Assembly: GCA_016713535.1 (NCBI GenBank)
Contig: JADJOY010000047.1
Location: 1-47,929, forward strand
DNA: 47,929 nt
Direction: 5' to 3'
Origin: JADJOY01 sp016713535 [NCBI: Deltaproteobacteria bacterium]
GTDB taxonomy: Bacteria > JADJOY01
Shown here: positions 6,975 through 14,991 of the stretch, piece after piece
Numbering within the stretch: the first letter of the stretch is position 1
Layout of the letters: every line of letters starts with the position of its first letter
Notes under the pieces: model-generated
Databases searched by the model: none
The model's input: only the letters and a program-made list of their open reading frames with translations
Told to the model about the DNA's origin: nothing
Made by a program: the position numbers and the translations under genes

Positions 6975-7997
6975 TTGCTCACGCCCGGCGAGGCGCTCGC
7001 CGAGCTGACCATGCCGGACGTCGCCGAGCGCTGGTCGCCGCTCGTGGGCGCGCCCTTCCTGGCGGTCGACCTGCGCGCGGGGAGGGTTGCCGCTGCGGGG
7101 GAGGAGGGTGAGCGCGCGCTCGCGGCCCTCGCGTCGCTGCCGTGCCCCACGATCGGCCTGGTGACCTCGGCGGACGCCACGGACCTGGCCGACGCGGCGA
7201 ACGACCGGTTCCGCGCCGCCCTCGACCTGCTGGCCGAGTCCGAGCGCGACCTCGAAGCGCTGGCGAGCGCCATCCGCGCCGCGCCGATCGCCGCCATGAC
7301 CCTGGTGCAGGTGATGCGCCTCGGCGCACGGATCGGCGTGATCGACGCGCTGCTCCTCGAGTCGCTCGCGTACGGCACGTTGCTGGTCGGGCCCGAGCAC
7401 CGGCGCTGGCTCGTGACGCGCGGGCGCCGCCCGCCGTTCGTGGTGAATGCGGAGCCGGCGGTGCTCGTCTCACGGAGTGACGTGCGTCTCGATCTGGTCC
7501 TCAACCGCCCCGAGAAGCGCAACGCCTACTCGGCCGAGATGCGCGATGCGCTGGTCGCGGGGCTCGAGCTCGCGCTCGCCGACCCGAGCCTCGTGGAGGT
7601 CGTGCTCACGGGGCGGGGGACGACGTTCTCGGCGGGCGGCGACCTCGACGAGTTCGGCAGCCACCCGGACGTGGCGACGGCGCACGCGATCCGCTCCACC
7701 CGCAGCGCCGCGCGTCTCGCGGCGCGCTGCGGCGAGCGGCTCAGGGCCGAGGTCCACGGCGCGGCGATCGGCGCGGGGATCGAGCTCGCCGCGTTCGCGC
7801 GCACCGTGGTGGCGAAGCCGGATGCGTTCTTCCAGCTCCCCGAGCTCGCCATGGGCTTGATCCCGGGGGCGGGCGGCACCGCGAGCATCCCGCGGCGGAT
7901 CGGGCGGCAGCGCGCCACGTGGATGGCGCTCTCCGGCGCGCGCGTCGACGCGCCGACCGCGCTCCGGTGGGGCTTGATCGACGCGATCCAGGGCTGA
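6975..7997 (+). CDS. Enoyl-CoA hydratase/isomerase (crotonase) with extended N-terminus
   Basis: The C-terminal half (about residues 155-340) is a crotonase domain: the oxyanion-hole segment FSAGGDLDEF, then HGAAIGAGIELAAFA with the first acidic residue (Glu144-like) and LPELAMGLIPGAGGT with the second (Glu164-like). Both catalytic glutamates are therefore kept and hydratase activity is plausible. The N-terminal 150 residues look like a degenerate crotonase-type helper domain. The annotated TTG at 6975 is the only in-frame start, but the frame stays open and protein-like back to the ligase stop (GDALDLVRARIAG). The true start is probably near 6902 and may be hidden by a one-base error: adding a G after the ATG at 6904 would give MALDLVRAR. 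Co-directional with the ligase. Confidence 0.85.
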   Translation: MLTPGEALAELTMPDVAERWSPLVGAPFLAVDLRAGRVAAAGEEGERALAALASLPCPTIGLVTSADATDLADAANDRFRAALDLLAESERDLEALASAIRAAPIAAMTLVQVMRLGARIGVIDALLLESLAYGTLLVGPEHRRWLVTRGRRPPFVVNAEPAVLVSRSDVRLDLVLNRPEKRNAYSAEMRDALVAGLELALADPSLVEVVLTGRGTTFSAGGDLDEFGSHPDVATAHAIRSTRSAARLAARCGERLRAEVHGAAIGAGIELAAFARTVVAKPDAFFQLPELAMGLIPGAGGTASIPRRIGRQRATWMALSGARVDAPTALRWGLIDAIQG

Positions 7998-8050
7998 CGA
8001 GCAGCGACGCGGACACGGTTCGCGCTCGCGAGGAAGAGGGAGACCAGGCG

Positions 8051-9760
8051 ATGGCGGACACGACGAGCTGGGACGAGACCGTCGACGTGGTGGTGGTGGG
8101 CTCGGGCGCGGGGGCGATGACCGCCGCGATCACCGCCCACGATCAGGGGGCGAGCGTCATGGTGATCGAGAAGAGCGATCGCTACGGCGGCTCGTCGGCG
8201 ATGTCGGGCGGAAGCCTGTGGATCCCGTGCAACCACCTCATGAAGGGCGTCGGCGTCGACGACAGCCCCGAGGAGGCGCTCACGTACCTGCGCGGCGCCA
8301 CGCAGGGAACGACCCCCGACGACCGGCTGGTGATGTTCGTCGAGTGGGGCCCCAGGATGCTCAAGTGGGTGTGCGACAACACCCGCCTCAAGGTCAACGC
8401 GATCGCCGGCTACGCCGACTACTACCCGCGCGTCGCGGGCAGCAAGCCGGGGGCGCGCACCGTCGAGGCGCGCACCTTCGACGCCCGCGTCATGGGCGAC
8501 GAGATCCTCAAGATGCGCGACTCCGGCCTGCAGACGCTGATGATGGGTCGGATCAGCTTCACCGCCGCCGAGGCGCGCGTGCTCCTGTGCCGCAACCCGG
8601 GCTGGATCGCGCTCACCATGAAGCTGATGATGCGCTACTTCCTCGACATCCCGTGGCGCTTCCGCTCGAAGCGCGACCGCAGCGTCGCGATGGGCAACGG
8701 CCTGGTGGCGCCGCTTCGGATGTCGCTCGCCGATCGCAAGATCCCGCTCCACCTCGAGACGCCGTGCAAGGACGTGGTCGTGGAGAACGGCCGCGTGGTG
8801 GGCGTGATCGCCGAGAAGGGCGGGCGCACGGTGCGGATCCGCGCCAACAAGGGCGTGATCTTCGGCGCCGGCGGCTTCGAGGGCAGCCAGGCGATGCGCG
8901 ACAAGTACCTGCCGTCGCCGGCCAAGGCCGAGTGGAGCTGCGCCAACCCGGCGAGCACCGGCGACATCCACTCGATCGGCCTCAAGCTCGGCGTGCCGCT
9001 CGAGCGCATGGACGACGGCTGGTGGGGACCGGTCACCGTGGTGCCCGGCGAGGAGCGGGCGCGCATGCTGGTGATCGAGAAGTCGCTGCCGGGCGGGATC
9101 CTCGTCAACAAGAAGGGCGAGCGCTTCGTGAACGAGGCGGCGCCGTACGTGGACGTGGTGAACGCCATGTACGCCAACAACAGCCCGGAGAACCCGAGCA
9201 TCCCGGCCTACCTGATCTTCGACGCGCGCTACCGCAAGACCTACCCGATCGGGCCCTTCCTGCCGGGCGCGCAGCAGCCGGACGGCATGATCCCGAAGTC
9301 GCTCAAGGACGCCAAGTACCTGAAGAAGGCCGACACGCTGCGCGCGCTGGCGGCGCAGATCGGCGTCGACGCGGCGGGGCTCGAGGCCACGATCGCGCGC
9401 TTCAACGAGAACGCGAAGAAGGGCATCGATCCCGACTTCCAGCGCGGCGAGACGGTCTTCGACAAGTACTACGGCGACCAGGCGTGGGGTCCGAACGAGA
9501 GCCTCGGGCCGATCGTGGACGCGCCCTTCTACGCGATGGAGGCGTGGCCGGGTGAGCTCGGCACCAAGGGCGGGCTGCGCGCCGATCGCTTCGCGCGGGT
9601 CGAGAAGGAGAGCGGCGAGGTGATCGAGGGGCTCTACGCGATCGGCAACTGCTCGTCGCCGCTCGCGGGGTGCACGTACCCGGGCGCGGGCGGGACGATC
9701 GGTCCGGCCATGGCGTTCGGCTACGTCGCCGGGCTCCACGTCACCGGCAAGCTCACCTGA
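8051..9760 (+). CDS. FAD-binding dehydrogenase, 3-ketosteroid Delta1-dehydrogenase-like
   Basis: A 569-aa flavoprotein of the KstD / fumarate-reductase FAD-binding family. The N-terminal dinucleotide-binding motif VVVVGSGAGAMTAA (about residues 13-26) and the EKSDRYGGSSAMSGG segment bind FAD. Near the C-terminus CTYPGAGGTIGPAMAFGY matches the KstD signature in which a Tyr and a Gly (Tyr487 and Gly491 in the Rhodococcus enzyme) act in 1,2-desaturation. The family also holds 3-ketosteroid Delta4-dehydrogenases and other flavin reductases, so the exact reaction is open. The ATG at 8051 is preceded by GGGAGACC. It is 53 bp downstream of the crotonase on the same strand, in a probable operon with ligase and crotonase. 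Confidence 0.85.
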   Translation: MADTTSWDETVDVVVVGSGAGAMTAAITAHDQGASVMVIEKSDRYGGSSAMSGGSLWIPCNHLMKGVGVDDSPEEALTYLRGATQGTTPDDRLVMFVEWGPRMLKWVCDNTRLKVNAIAGYADYYPRVAGSKPGARTVEARTFDARVMGDEILKMRDSGLQTLMMGRISFTAAEARVLLCRNPGWIALTMKLMMRYFLDIPWRFRSKRDRSVAMGNGLVAPLRMSLADRKIPLHLETPCKDVVVENGRVVGVIAEKGGRTVRIRANKGVIFGAGGFEGSQAMRDKYLPSPAKAEWSCANPASTGDIHSIGLKLGVPLERMDDGWWGPVTVVPGEERARMLVIEKSLPGGILVNKKGERFVNEAAPYVDVVNAMYANNSPENPSIPAYLIFDARYRKTYPIGPFLPGAQQPDGMIPKSLKDAKYLKKADTLRALAAQIGVDAAGLEATIARFNENAKKGIDPDFQRGETVFDKYYGDQAWGPNESLGPIVDAPFYAMEAWPGELGTKGGLRADRFARVEKESGEVIEGLYAIGNCSSPLAGCTYPGAGGTIGPAMAFGYVAGLHVTGKLT

Positions 9761-9858
9761 GCTGGAGGGCGGCGGTCCCTCGCCGCCGCGCCCATCCGAG
9801 GGTCCGCGTCCCCCGGCGGTCGCGAGGGACCGCGACCCTCCACCGGCCCGAGGTTCTC
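9761..9858. repeat. Solitary relative of the left-edge tandem unit
   Basis: The whole space between the KstD-like and LLM genes is palindromic. Outer arms TGGAGGG and CCCTCCA enclose GGCGGCG / CGCCGCC (loop GTCCCT) and GCGGTC / GACCGC. The first part aligns with the tandem unit at 1-1420. Where that unit has GGCCGCGA...TCGCGGCC, this copy has GGCGGCG...CGCCGCC, a paired C-to-G and G-to-C change that keeps the stem. Confidence 0.6.
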
Positions 9859-9861
9859 CGG

Positions 9862-10962
9862 ATGCCCTTCCGCGTCGAGACCGTGATCCTCGCTCCGGGG
9901 ACGGAGCAATACGGCGGCGCGGCGCAGGATCCGCTCGGCATCGACGCGATCGTCGGCGCCGCGAAGCGCGCGGAGGAGGCGGGCTTCGACGGCGTGACCG
10001 TCCCGGAGGGCGGCCACGACCCTTTCCTGCCGCTCGTCCTCGCGGCCGAGCACACCACACGGGTGCGGCTCGGCACCAACGTCGCCATCGCGTTCCCGCG
10101 CAGCCCGATGGTGACGGCACAGCTCGCGTGGGACCTGCAGCGGCTCTCGGGCGGGCGGTTCGTGCTCGGGCTCGGCACCCAGTCGCGGGCCCACGTCGAG
10201 CGGCGCTATGCGGCCGAGTGGAAGGAGCCGGCGGGGCCGCGGCTGCGCGACTACGTGGGGTGCCTGCGGGCGATGTTCGAGAGCTTCCAGCGCGGCGGTC
10301 GCCCGCAGCGCTTCGAGAGCGACCACTACCGCTTCGACCTGCTGCCGGCGTTCTCGAACCCGGGGCCGATCGCCCACCCGCACGTGCCGATCCACCTCGG
10401 TGCGGTGAACGTGTTCGGCGCGCGGCTGGTGGGCGAGCTCCTCGACGGCATCCGCGTCCACCCGATCGCGACCTTCCGCTACGTGCGCGAGGTGCTCGTG
10501 CCCTCGATCCAGGAGGGCGCGGCGCGCGGGGGGCGAAGCCGCTCGGAGGTCGAGATCGTGGCGGCCCCGTTCCTGGTCACGGCGCCGGACGAGGCCGGGC
10601 TCGCGGCGGCGAAGGCCGCCGCGCGGCAGCACGTCGCGTTCTACGCGATCAACCCGGGCTTTCACGCGGTCCTCGACCACCACGGCTGGGGTGGGCTCGC
10701 GAGCGAGCTGGCGCCGCTCCTGTCGGCGGGTCGCCTGGGCGACCTCGGGAGCGTGATCTCGGACGCGATGCTCGACGAGTGGGCGGTGGTCGCCACCTGG
10801 GACCGGCTCGCCGCGGCCATCGAGGCGCGCTGCGCCGGCACCTTCGACACGGTGCTCCTCGATCTGCCGCCCGACCTCGCGAGCGACGCCCTGCGGCGCG
10901 CCGCGCTCGTGCGCGCGCTGCGCGGCGCCGACGCGGGACACGTGAGTCACGCGCCGAGCTGA
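9862..10962 (+). CDS. LLM-class flavin/F420-dependent oxidoreductase
   Basis: A 366-aa luciferase-like monooxygenase-fold (TIM-barrel) oxidoreductase. Visible features are the N-terminal barrel with AEEAGFDGVTVPEGGHDPFLP, the typical LGTNVAIAFPRSP strand, QRLSGGRFVLGLGTQ and the HPHVPIHLGAV segment, all characteristic of the F420-dependent branch often found in lipid and steroid catabolic clusters. Whether F420 or FMN is used cannot be decided from the sequence; no F420 biosynthesis gene is in the window. The ATG at 9862 lies right after the palindromic intergenic element, with only a poor ribosome site. It closes the plus-strand catabolic series and is probably co-transcribed with the KstD-like gene. 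Confidence 0.87.
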   Translation: MPFRVETVILAPGTEQYGGAAQDPLGIDAIVGAAKRAEEAGFDGVTVPEGGHDPFLPLVLAAEHTTRVRLGTNVAIAFPRSPMVTAQLAWDLQRLSGGRFVLGLGTQSRAHVERRYAAEWKEPAGPRLRDYVGCLRAMFESFQRGGRPQRFESDHYRFDLLPAFSNPGPIAHPHVPIHLGAVNVFGARLVGELLDGIRVHPIATFRYVREVLVPSIQEGAARGGRSRSEVEIVAAPFLVTAPDEAGLAAAKAAARQHVAFYAINPGFHAVLDHHGWGGLASELAPLLSAGRLGDLGSVISDAMLDEWAVVATWDRLAAAIEARCAGTFDTVLLDLPPDLASDALRRAALVRALRGADAGHVSHAPS

Positions 10963-11031
10963 GGGTTTGTGGCGCGGCGTGGGCGCGGCTAGGTTGCGCG
11001 CGCCCGGACGAGGGCCGCGGAGATCGAGGCG

Positions 11032-11784
11032 ATGATCGGCAAGCTGCTCAGGAGTGCCTTCGGCAAGAAGCTGCCGGAGGCGGTGGACCGCGGCGCCGAG
11101 GTCGATGCGCTCGCGGCGCGGCTCGCGGACGCTCCGCCGCCGGAGCGCGCGCAGGCGATCGCGGTGCTGACCGAGATCGACCGCGCGTCGGCGCAGCACC
11201 ACGCGCGCGTGCTCGAGGTGCTGCTCGACTTCGTGCGGCGCGAGCGCTCGAAGCTCGACGTGCCTCGTGGCGAGCCGGGGATCGACGTGCGCGCCGCGCT
11301 CGGCGCGATCGGGCGCCGCGCGTGGGTCGACACCGAGACCGCGCCGCTCGCGCTCGCGGGTCTCGATCTCGGGCAGTGCGTGGTGGCGGGCGCCGACCTG
11401 CGGCGCGCGGACCTCTCGGGGAGCGTGGTCTCGAGCTGCAACTTCCTGGGCTCGAAGCTCGCCGGCGCCAACCTGCGAGGGGCGATCCTCGACGAGTCGC
11501 TGATGATGGCGGTGCACCTCGAGAAGGCCGACCTCACGGACGCGAGCCTGCGCGCGACCAACCTGACGGATGCGTTCCTCCACGACGCGTGCCTCGCGAA
11601 CGCCGACCTGACGTTCACCGTGCTGGTGAAGGCGAGCGTCAGGCGCGCCGACCTGAGCGGCGCCACGATCAGCGGCACCCAGCTCGGCGGCGCGGACCTC
11701 CGCTGCGCGCGGGGCCTCACGCGCGCCCAGCTCGGCGGCGCCGAGACCGACAACCTGACCGAGCTCCCCGCCGACCTCGCCTGA
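11032..11784 (+). CDS. Pentapeptide-repeat protein
   Basis: A 250-aa protein. Residues 1-115 form an Ala/Arg-rich helical region (DALAARLAD, ERAQAIAVLTEID). Residues of about 118-240 are pentapeptide repeats with the A(D/N)LxxA pattern: AGADLRRADLSG, AGANLRGAIL, KADLTDASLRATNLTDAFL, CLANADLTF, RADLSGATISG, GGADLRCARGL. Such repeats fold as a right-handed quadrilateral beta-helix. No transmembrane segment is visible. Functions in the family range from DNA mimicry against gyrase inhibitors to scaffolding, and nothing here selects one. The ATG has GGAGA about 8 nt upstream. It stands apart from the catabolic genes by about 70 bp. Confidence 0.85.
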   Translation: MIGKLLRSAFGKKLPEAVDRGAEVDALAARLADAPPPERAQAIAVLTEIDRASAQHHARVLEVLLDFVRRERSKLDVPRGEPGIDVRAALGAIGRRAWVDTETAPLALAGLDLGQCVVAGADLRRADLSGSVVSSCNFLGSKLAGANLRGAILDESLMMAVHLEKADLTDASLRATNLTDAFLHDACLANADLTFTVLVKASVRRADLSGATISGTQLGGADLRCARGLTRAQLGGAETDNLTELPADLA

Positions 11785-11837
11785 GCCGGTCCGGTCCCGC
11801 GGGCAGCCGGCGCCTCCGCCTCCGCCCGGCATTGGTT

Positions 11838-11877
11838 GGACGGGAGGGGCACGCGTCGCGTGCCCGGCGATACGAAC
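11838..11877. repeat. Dispersed palindromic repeat, copy 1 (other copy at 18325-18360, inverted)
   Basis: About 37 bases here, with the hairpin GGGCACGC-GTC-GCGTGCCC at their centre followed by GGCGATACG, recur on the opposite strand at 18325-18360 with a single-base length difference. Both copies are intergenic. Confidence 0.75.
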
Positions 11878-11898
11878 GAGATCATGCGCCGGCTGGGT

Positions 11899-11929
11899 CG
11901 TGGATCTCTGTACGGCACAGGGATCCACG
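11899..11929. terminator. Strong 13-bp hairpin in the convergent intergenic space
   Basis: CGTGGATCTCTGT (11899-11911) pairs with ACAGGGATCCACG (11917-11929) around the loop ACGGC; 12 Watson-Crick pairs and one G-T. It lies about 115 bp after the pentapeptide gene and 75 bp after the end of the opposing zinc-ribbon gene, so a bidirectional terminator or a small structured RNA is possible. No U-run follows on either side. Confidence 0.5.
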
Positions 11930-12004
11930 GGCTCGTCGACGTGACGCCAGCGCGTATCCCCGGTCGCGCGGCGCGCGCCCCCCCGGCCGATCGTTCCGCT
12001 CGGC

Positions 12005-12369
12005 CTACCGGAACTGAGCCGGGTGGCGGGGCGGTCCGGGACGCAGGATCTCGCGGATCAGCGGGCCGATCGAGAGCACGAGCGGCACCCACAGTGGCAG
12101 ATCGAGGAACCAGCCCACGCCGACGATCACCACCGCCCACTAGCGAGCGAGCGCACCACGATCCGCACCCAGGTCTTGGGCTGCGGCAGCGCCGAGAAGC
12201 AGCGCGGGCACTCGGGAAGGCCCACGGTCGTCAGGTACCCGCACGCCGGGCACGCGAACACCGGGCTCGCGAAGTAGGGCTCTTCGCGCACCACGCCGAT
12301 CCGCCGCACTTCCGGCCGGGCCGGGTAGGCGCGCTCGCCCGCGTCCTTCGGTTCGCTCGGTTCGCTCAT
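12005..12369 (-). CDS. Zinc-ribbon protein with C-terminal membrane helix (one frameshift)
   Basis: The N-terminal part is a polar segment (MSEPSEPKDAGERA), then a zinc ribbon C-P-A-C-G ... C-P-R-C with 14 residues between the cysteine pairs. The frame as read stops after RSLASGRW near 12127. The next frame encodes a hydrophobic stretch WAVVIVGVGWFLDLP, LWVPLVLSIGPLIREILRP, so one base is missing near 12140 and the protein is probably about 120 aa with one or two membrane-embedded helices. It begins just after the terminator of the radical SAM gene. Function is unknown; small ribbon-plus-helix proteins of this kind are usually unnamed. Confidence 0.65.
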
Positions 12370-12377
12370 CGCAAAGA

Positions 12378-12405
12378 GAAACCCCGTCCGGCTGGACGGG
12401 GTTTC
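12378..12405 (-). terminator. Rho-independent terminator of the radical SAM gene
   Basis: GAAACCCCGTCC (12378-12389) and GGACGGGGTTTC (12394-12405) form a perfect 12-bp stem with a 4-nt loop. On the minus strand it is followed by TCTTTG, giving TTTCTCTTTG, a T-rich tail. It lies 38 bp after the radical SAM stop and just upstream of the zinc-ribbon gene. Confidence 0.85.
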
Positions 12406-12442
12406 GGTACTGCTCGGCCCACCGAGGAGGTCGGTGTGGTGC

Positions 12443-13981
12443 TCAGACGCCGGCGAGGTCGATCTGCATCCATTCCTTCTTCGGCTTGGAGTGGCGCGCG
12501 ACGACCCGCATCGTATTGAAGTAGACGGTCTTCACCGCGACCATGAGCCGCGGGTACGCCGCGATCTTCGAGATCAGCCGCTGCATCGGCTCGCAGTAGC
12601 CGGTGATCGCAGCCTCGAGGAGCGCGGGCGCCCACTTCTTGTCCTTGTGCTTGATGAAGAACTTGACACCCTTGTTGGGGAGCCGCTGCGAGTAGATCAC
12701 CAACCGGTTCAGGTAGGTCGGGTTCACGTGGCCGTACTGGGTCGAGTAACCGTCCTTGCCGTTGTTGAGCAGGCCGTCGCGCTCGCCCATGTCGTAGATC
12801 GGCGTGTTCGGGAAGAAGGTCAGCGAGAAGCACTGCAGCCAGTAGGGGCGGCGGATCTTGGTGAGCGTGTCGAGGATCTGCAGCGTGTCGGCGTCGTTCG
12901 AGTAGGGGTCGTCCAGGATGATGTCGTAGCGGCCCGCGACGTTGTGGCGCCACAGGATCTCGCTCGCCTGGATGAACTCCTCGTGGCTCACGCGGCGCTT
13001 GTAGACCTCCCAGTTCACGCGGTCCGAGCCCTCGATGCCCATCTGCATGTGCTGGAGGCCGGCCTCTGCGAGCGGCGCGATCACCTCTTCGCTCACGTAG
13101 TTGGGGGTGCTCTTGCAGGCGAACGGCAGGTCGACGTTCTTCTTGTAGGCGCTCGCGAACTCCCCGATCCAGTTGTCCTTGGTGCGCACCAGGAAGATGT
13201 CGTCCTGGATGTTGAACATGCCCACGAACGGGTAGTTCTTGCGCACCCACTTGAGCTCTTCCATCACGTTCTCGGTCGACCGGGAACGGAGGATCTTGCC
13301 CTTGCCCTGGTAGAGCTTGATGAAGCTCGCGTTGCAGCAATACGTGCACACCAGCGGACAGCCGCGGGTGATCATGATGTCGTAGATCTGGCCGCGGCGC
13401 GGCACCGACTCGGCGTAGAGCTCCGCAGTCAGGCGCTGCACGCCGCCCTTCCACAACATCCAGCTCTTGTCCCAGTTGAACTTCGGGAACGGGTACTTGT
13501 CGAGGTCGTCGGGGAGGTTCTGGATCTCGTTCTTCTTCACCGAGCCATCCGGCATGCGGAACCACAGGCTCGGGATGGAGGTGGGATCCTCACCGCGATC
13601 GACGGTGTTGCAGTACTGGAGGGTGACGTCCTCGCCATCGCCGCGGCACACGATGTCGGCGACGTCGATGCACTCTTCCGGGCTCAGCGTGGGGTGGATG
13701 CCGCCCCAGATGATCTTGGCCTCGGGGAGCCGCGCCCGGATCATCTCCGTGAGCTGCTTGGCGCGATGGAAGTGGATCGTCATCAGCGCGAAGCCGACCA
13801 GCTTCGGGTCGTGGGCGACGACGCGGTCGACGATCTGCGTCAGCTCGCTCTGGGTCAGGTCCTCTTCCTTGGGCTGCCAGTAGACCTCGACGTCGTGGCC
13901 CTGCTCCTCGAGGTAGGTGGCCACGTGCTGCATCCCGAGGGGGTTCACCTCGTGGAGCATCGAGAGCATCGATACGCGCAT
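12443..13981 (-). CDS. B12-binding-domain radical SAM protein
   Basis: A 512-aa class B-like radical SAM enzyme. Residues 1-140 form a Rossmann B12-binding-type domain (GMQHVATYLEEQGHDVEVYW, ALMTIHFHRAKQLTEMI, IIWGGIHPTLSPEEC). No clear DxHxxG His ligand is visible, so cobalamin may bind without a lower protein ligand, as proposed for BchE-like members. The 4Fe-4S motif C-P-L-V-C-T-Y-C follows (about residue 215), then GMFNIQDDIF and IEGSDR of the radical SAM barrel. The start is ATG 13981 because GAGGT lies 7 nt upstream; a GTG 6 nt earlier is possible. The family includes methyltransferases and cyclases (hopanoid, bacteriochlorophyll, carotenoid-like); the substrate is unknown. It diverges from a phosphopantetheinyl transferase gene. 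Confidence 0.88.
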   Translation of the reverse strand: MRVSMLSMLHEVNPLGMQHVATYLEEQGHDVEVYWQPKEEDLTQSELTQIVDRVVAHDPKLVGFALMTIHFHRAKQLTEMIRARLPEAKIIWGGIHPTLSPEECIDVADIVCRGDGEDVTLQYCNTVDRGEDPTSIPSLWFRMPDGSVKKNEIQNLPDDLDKYPFPKFNWDKSWMLWKGGVQRLTAELYAESVPRRGQIYDIMITRGCPLVCTYCCNASFIKLYQGKGKILRSRSTENVMEELKWVRKNYPFVGMFNIQDDIFLVRTKDNWIGEFASAYKKNVDLPFACKSTPNYVSEEVIAPLAEAGLQHMQMGIEGSDRVNWEVYKRRVSHEEFIQASEILWRHNVAGRYDIILDDPYSNDADTLQILDTLTKIRRPYWLQCFSLTFFPNTPIYDMGERDGLLNNGKDGYSTQYGHVNPTYLNRLVIYSQRLPNKGVKFFIKHKDKKWAPALLEAAITGYCEPMQRLISKIAAYPRLMVAVKTVYFNTMRVVARHSKPKKEWMQIDLAGV

Positions 13982-14211
13982 ATTCACGACCTCGGCCGCG
14001 TCGAGGACGCGGTGAATCTGGGGGTAGGCGGCGCCGCGAACGAAGGCAGAGCCACCGAGCAGCCACCACGATAAACCGCAAACCGGCCAAAGTGCAAAAA
14101 GGCGAGGCTCCGCGCCGGCGAGGCGTCGGTATGGCCGCCGGGCGCCCTCGGGTGGGCGCTCTCGGCCGGCTGGCCTCGTCGCTCCAGGCCCGGATTCCCT
14201 AGACTCGGTCC

Positions 14212-14979
14212 ATGGCAGCGGTGGGGGCGACGACCGTCGGCGATCGCGCGGCGATCGACGTGTGGATCACCGATCCCGGTGCCGCCTCGTCCGCCGATCG
14301 CGAGCGCTGGCTCGACGAGTGGCTCGACGAGGCAGAGCGCGCACGGGTCCGCGACGCGCGGAGCCCGTCGCGGCAGGCCGAGATCGTGGTCGGCCGGGCG
14401 CTGCTACGGTCGGCCGTCGCGGCGGTCTGCGGCGTCCCGGCGCCGGCGGGCCTCAGGTTCACGACGGCGCCGGGCGGCCGGCCGAGCCTGGCGCTGGATG
14501 GGCAGGAGCGCCTCGCGAGCGCCGTGGACGTCAGCCTCGCCCATACCCGTGGCCTGGCCGCGTGCGCGGTGGCGCGGGGCGGGCGAGTGGGGGTCGATGC
14601 CGAGCATCGCGGGCGCCGCACCGAGCCGATCGCGATCGCGAGGCGCTTCTTCTCGGCCGGCGATGCGGCGGCGGTGGAGGCGGCCGCTCCGGGGGAGCGC
14701 GCCGAGCGGTTCCTCGAGCGCTGGACCCTCCGCGAGGCGTACACCAAGGTCCTCGGGGTGCCGCTCCTCGAGCTGCCACGCGACAGCGTCGCGTTCGGCG
14801 TCGAGTCCTCGGGATCGGTTCGGCTCGAGGGCACCGGCTCCGCGCAGCCCGCCGACCAGCGCTGGGCGTTCTGGCTGCTTCGGCCCACGTCCGGACACGT
14901 GCTCGCGCTCGCGTGGCGCGGCGGCGCCGGAGAGCCGACGCCCTCCGTGACGCTGCATCGCTGGCCGTCACCAGGCTGA
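14212..14979 (+). CDS. 4'-phosphopantetheinyl transferase (Sfp type)
   Basis: A 255-aa Sfp/Gsp-type transferase that moves phosphopantetheine from CoA to a carrier-protein serine. Motifs: VSLAHTRGLAACAVA (the SHT motif), GVDAEH (normally GVDIE, with the Mg-binding Asp and Glu kept) and FLERWTLREAYTKVLG (the WxxKEA region, with Arg-Glu-Ala here). The length is right for the Sfp type rather than the 120-aa AcpS type. No polyketide or peptide synthase gene lies nearby, so the carrier is elsewhere. The gene diverges from the radical SAM gene, with a 230-bp gap, and its end faces the FHA-EAL gene 12 bp away. Confidence 0.87.
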   Translation: MAAVGATTVGDRAAIDVWITDPGAASSADRERWLDEWLDEAERARVRDARSPSRQAEIVVGRALLRSAVAAVCGVPAPAGLRFTTAPGGRPSLALDGQERLASAVDVSLAHTRGLAACAVARGGRVGVDAEHRGRRTEPIAIARRFFSAGDAAAVEAAAPGERAERFLERWTLREAYTKVLGVPLLELPRDSVAFGVESSGSVRLEGTGSAQPADQRWAFWLLRPTSGHVLALAWRGGAGEPTPSVTLHRWPSPG

Positions 14980-14991
14980 GAGGGGCTCGGC

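Noticed and set aside
4875-10120. Very long minus-strand open frames (over 800 codons) opposite the ligase, crotonase and KstD-like genes
   Set aside because: The products are Arg/His/Ala-rich without domains and lie antisense to well-supported genes; typical of high-GC DNA.
9721-11928. Minus-strand open frame of about 735 codons
   Set aside because: It is antisense to the LLM and pentapeptide genes and has no recognisable motif.
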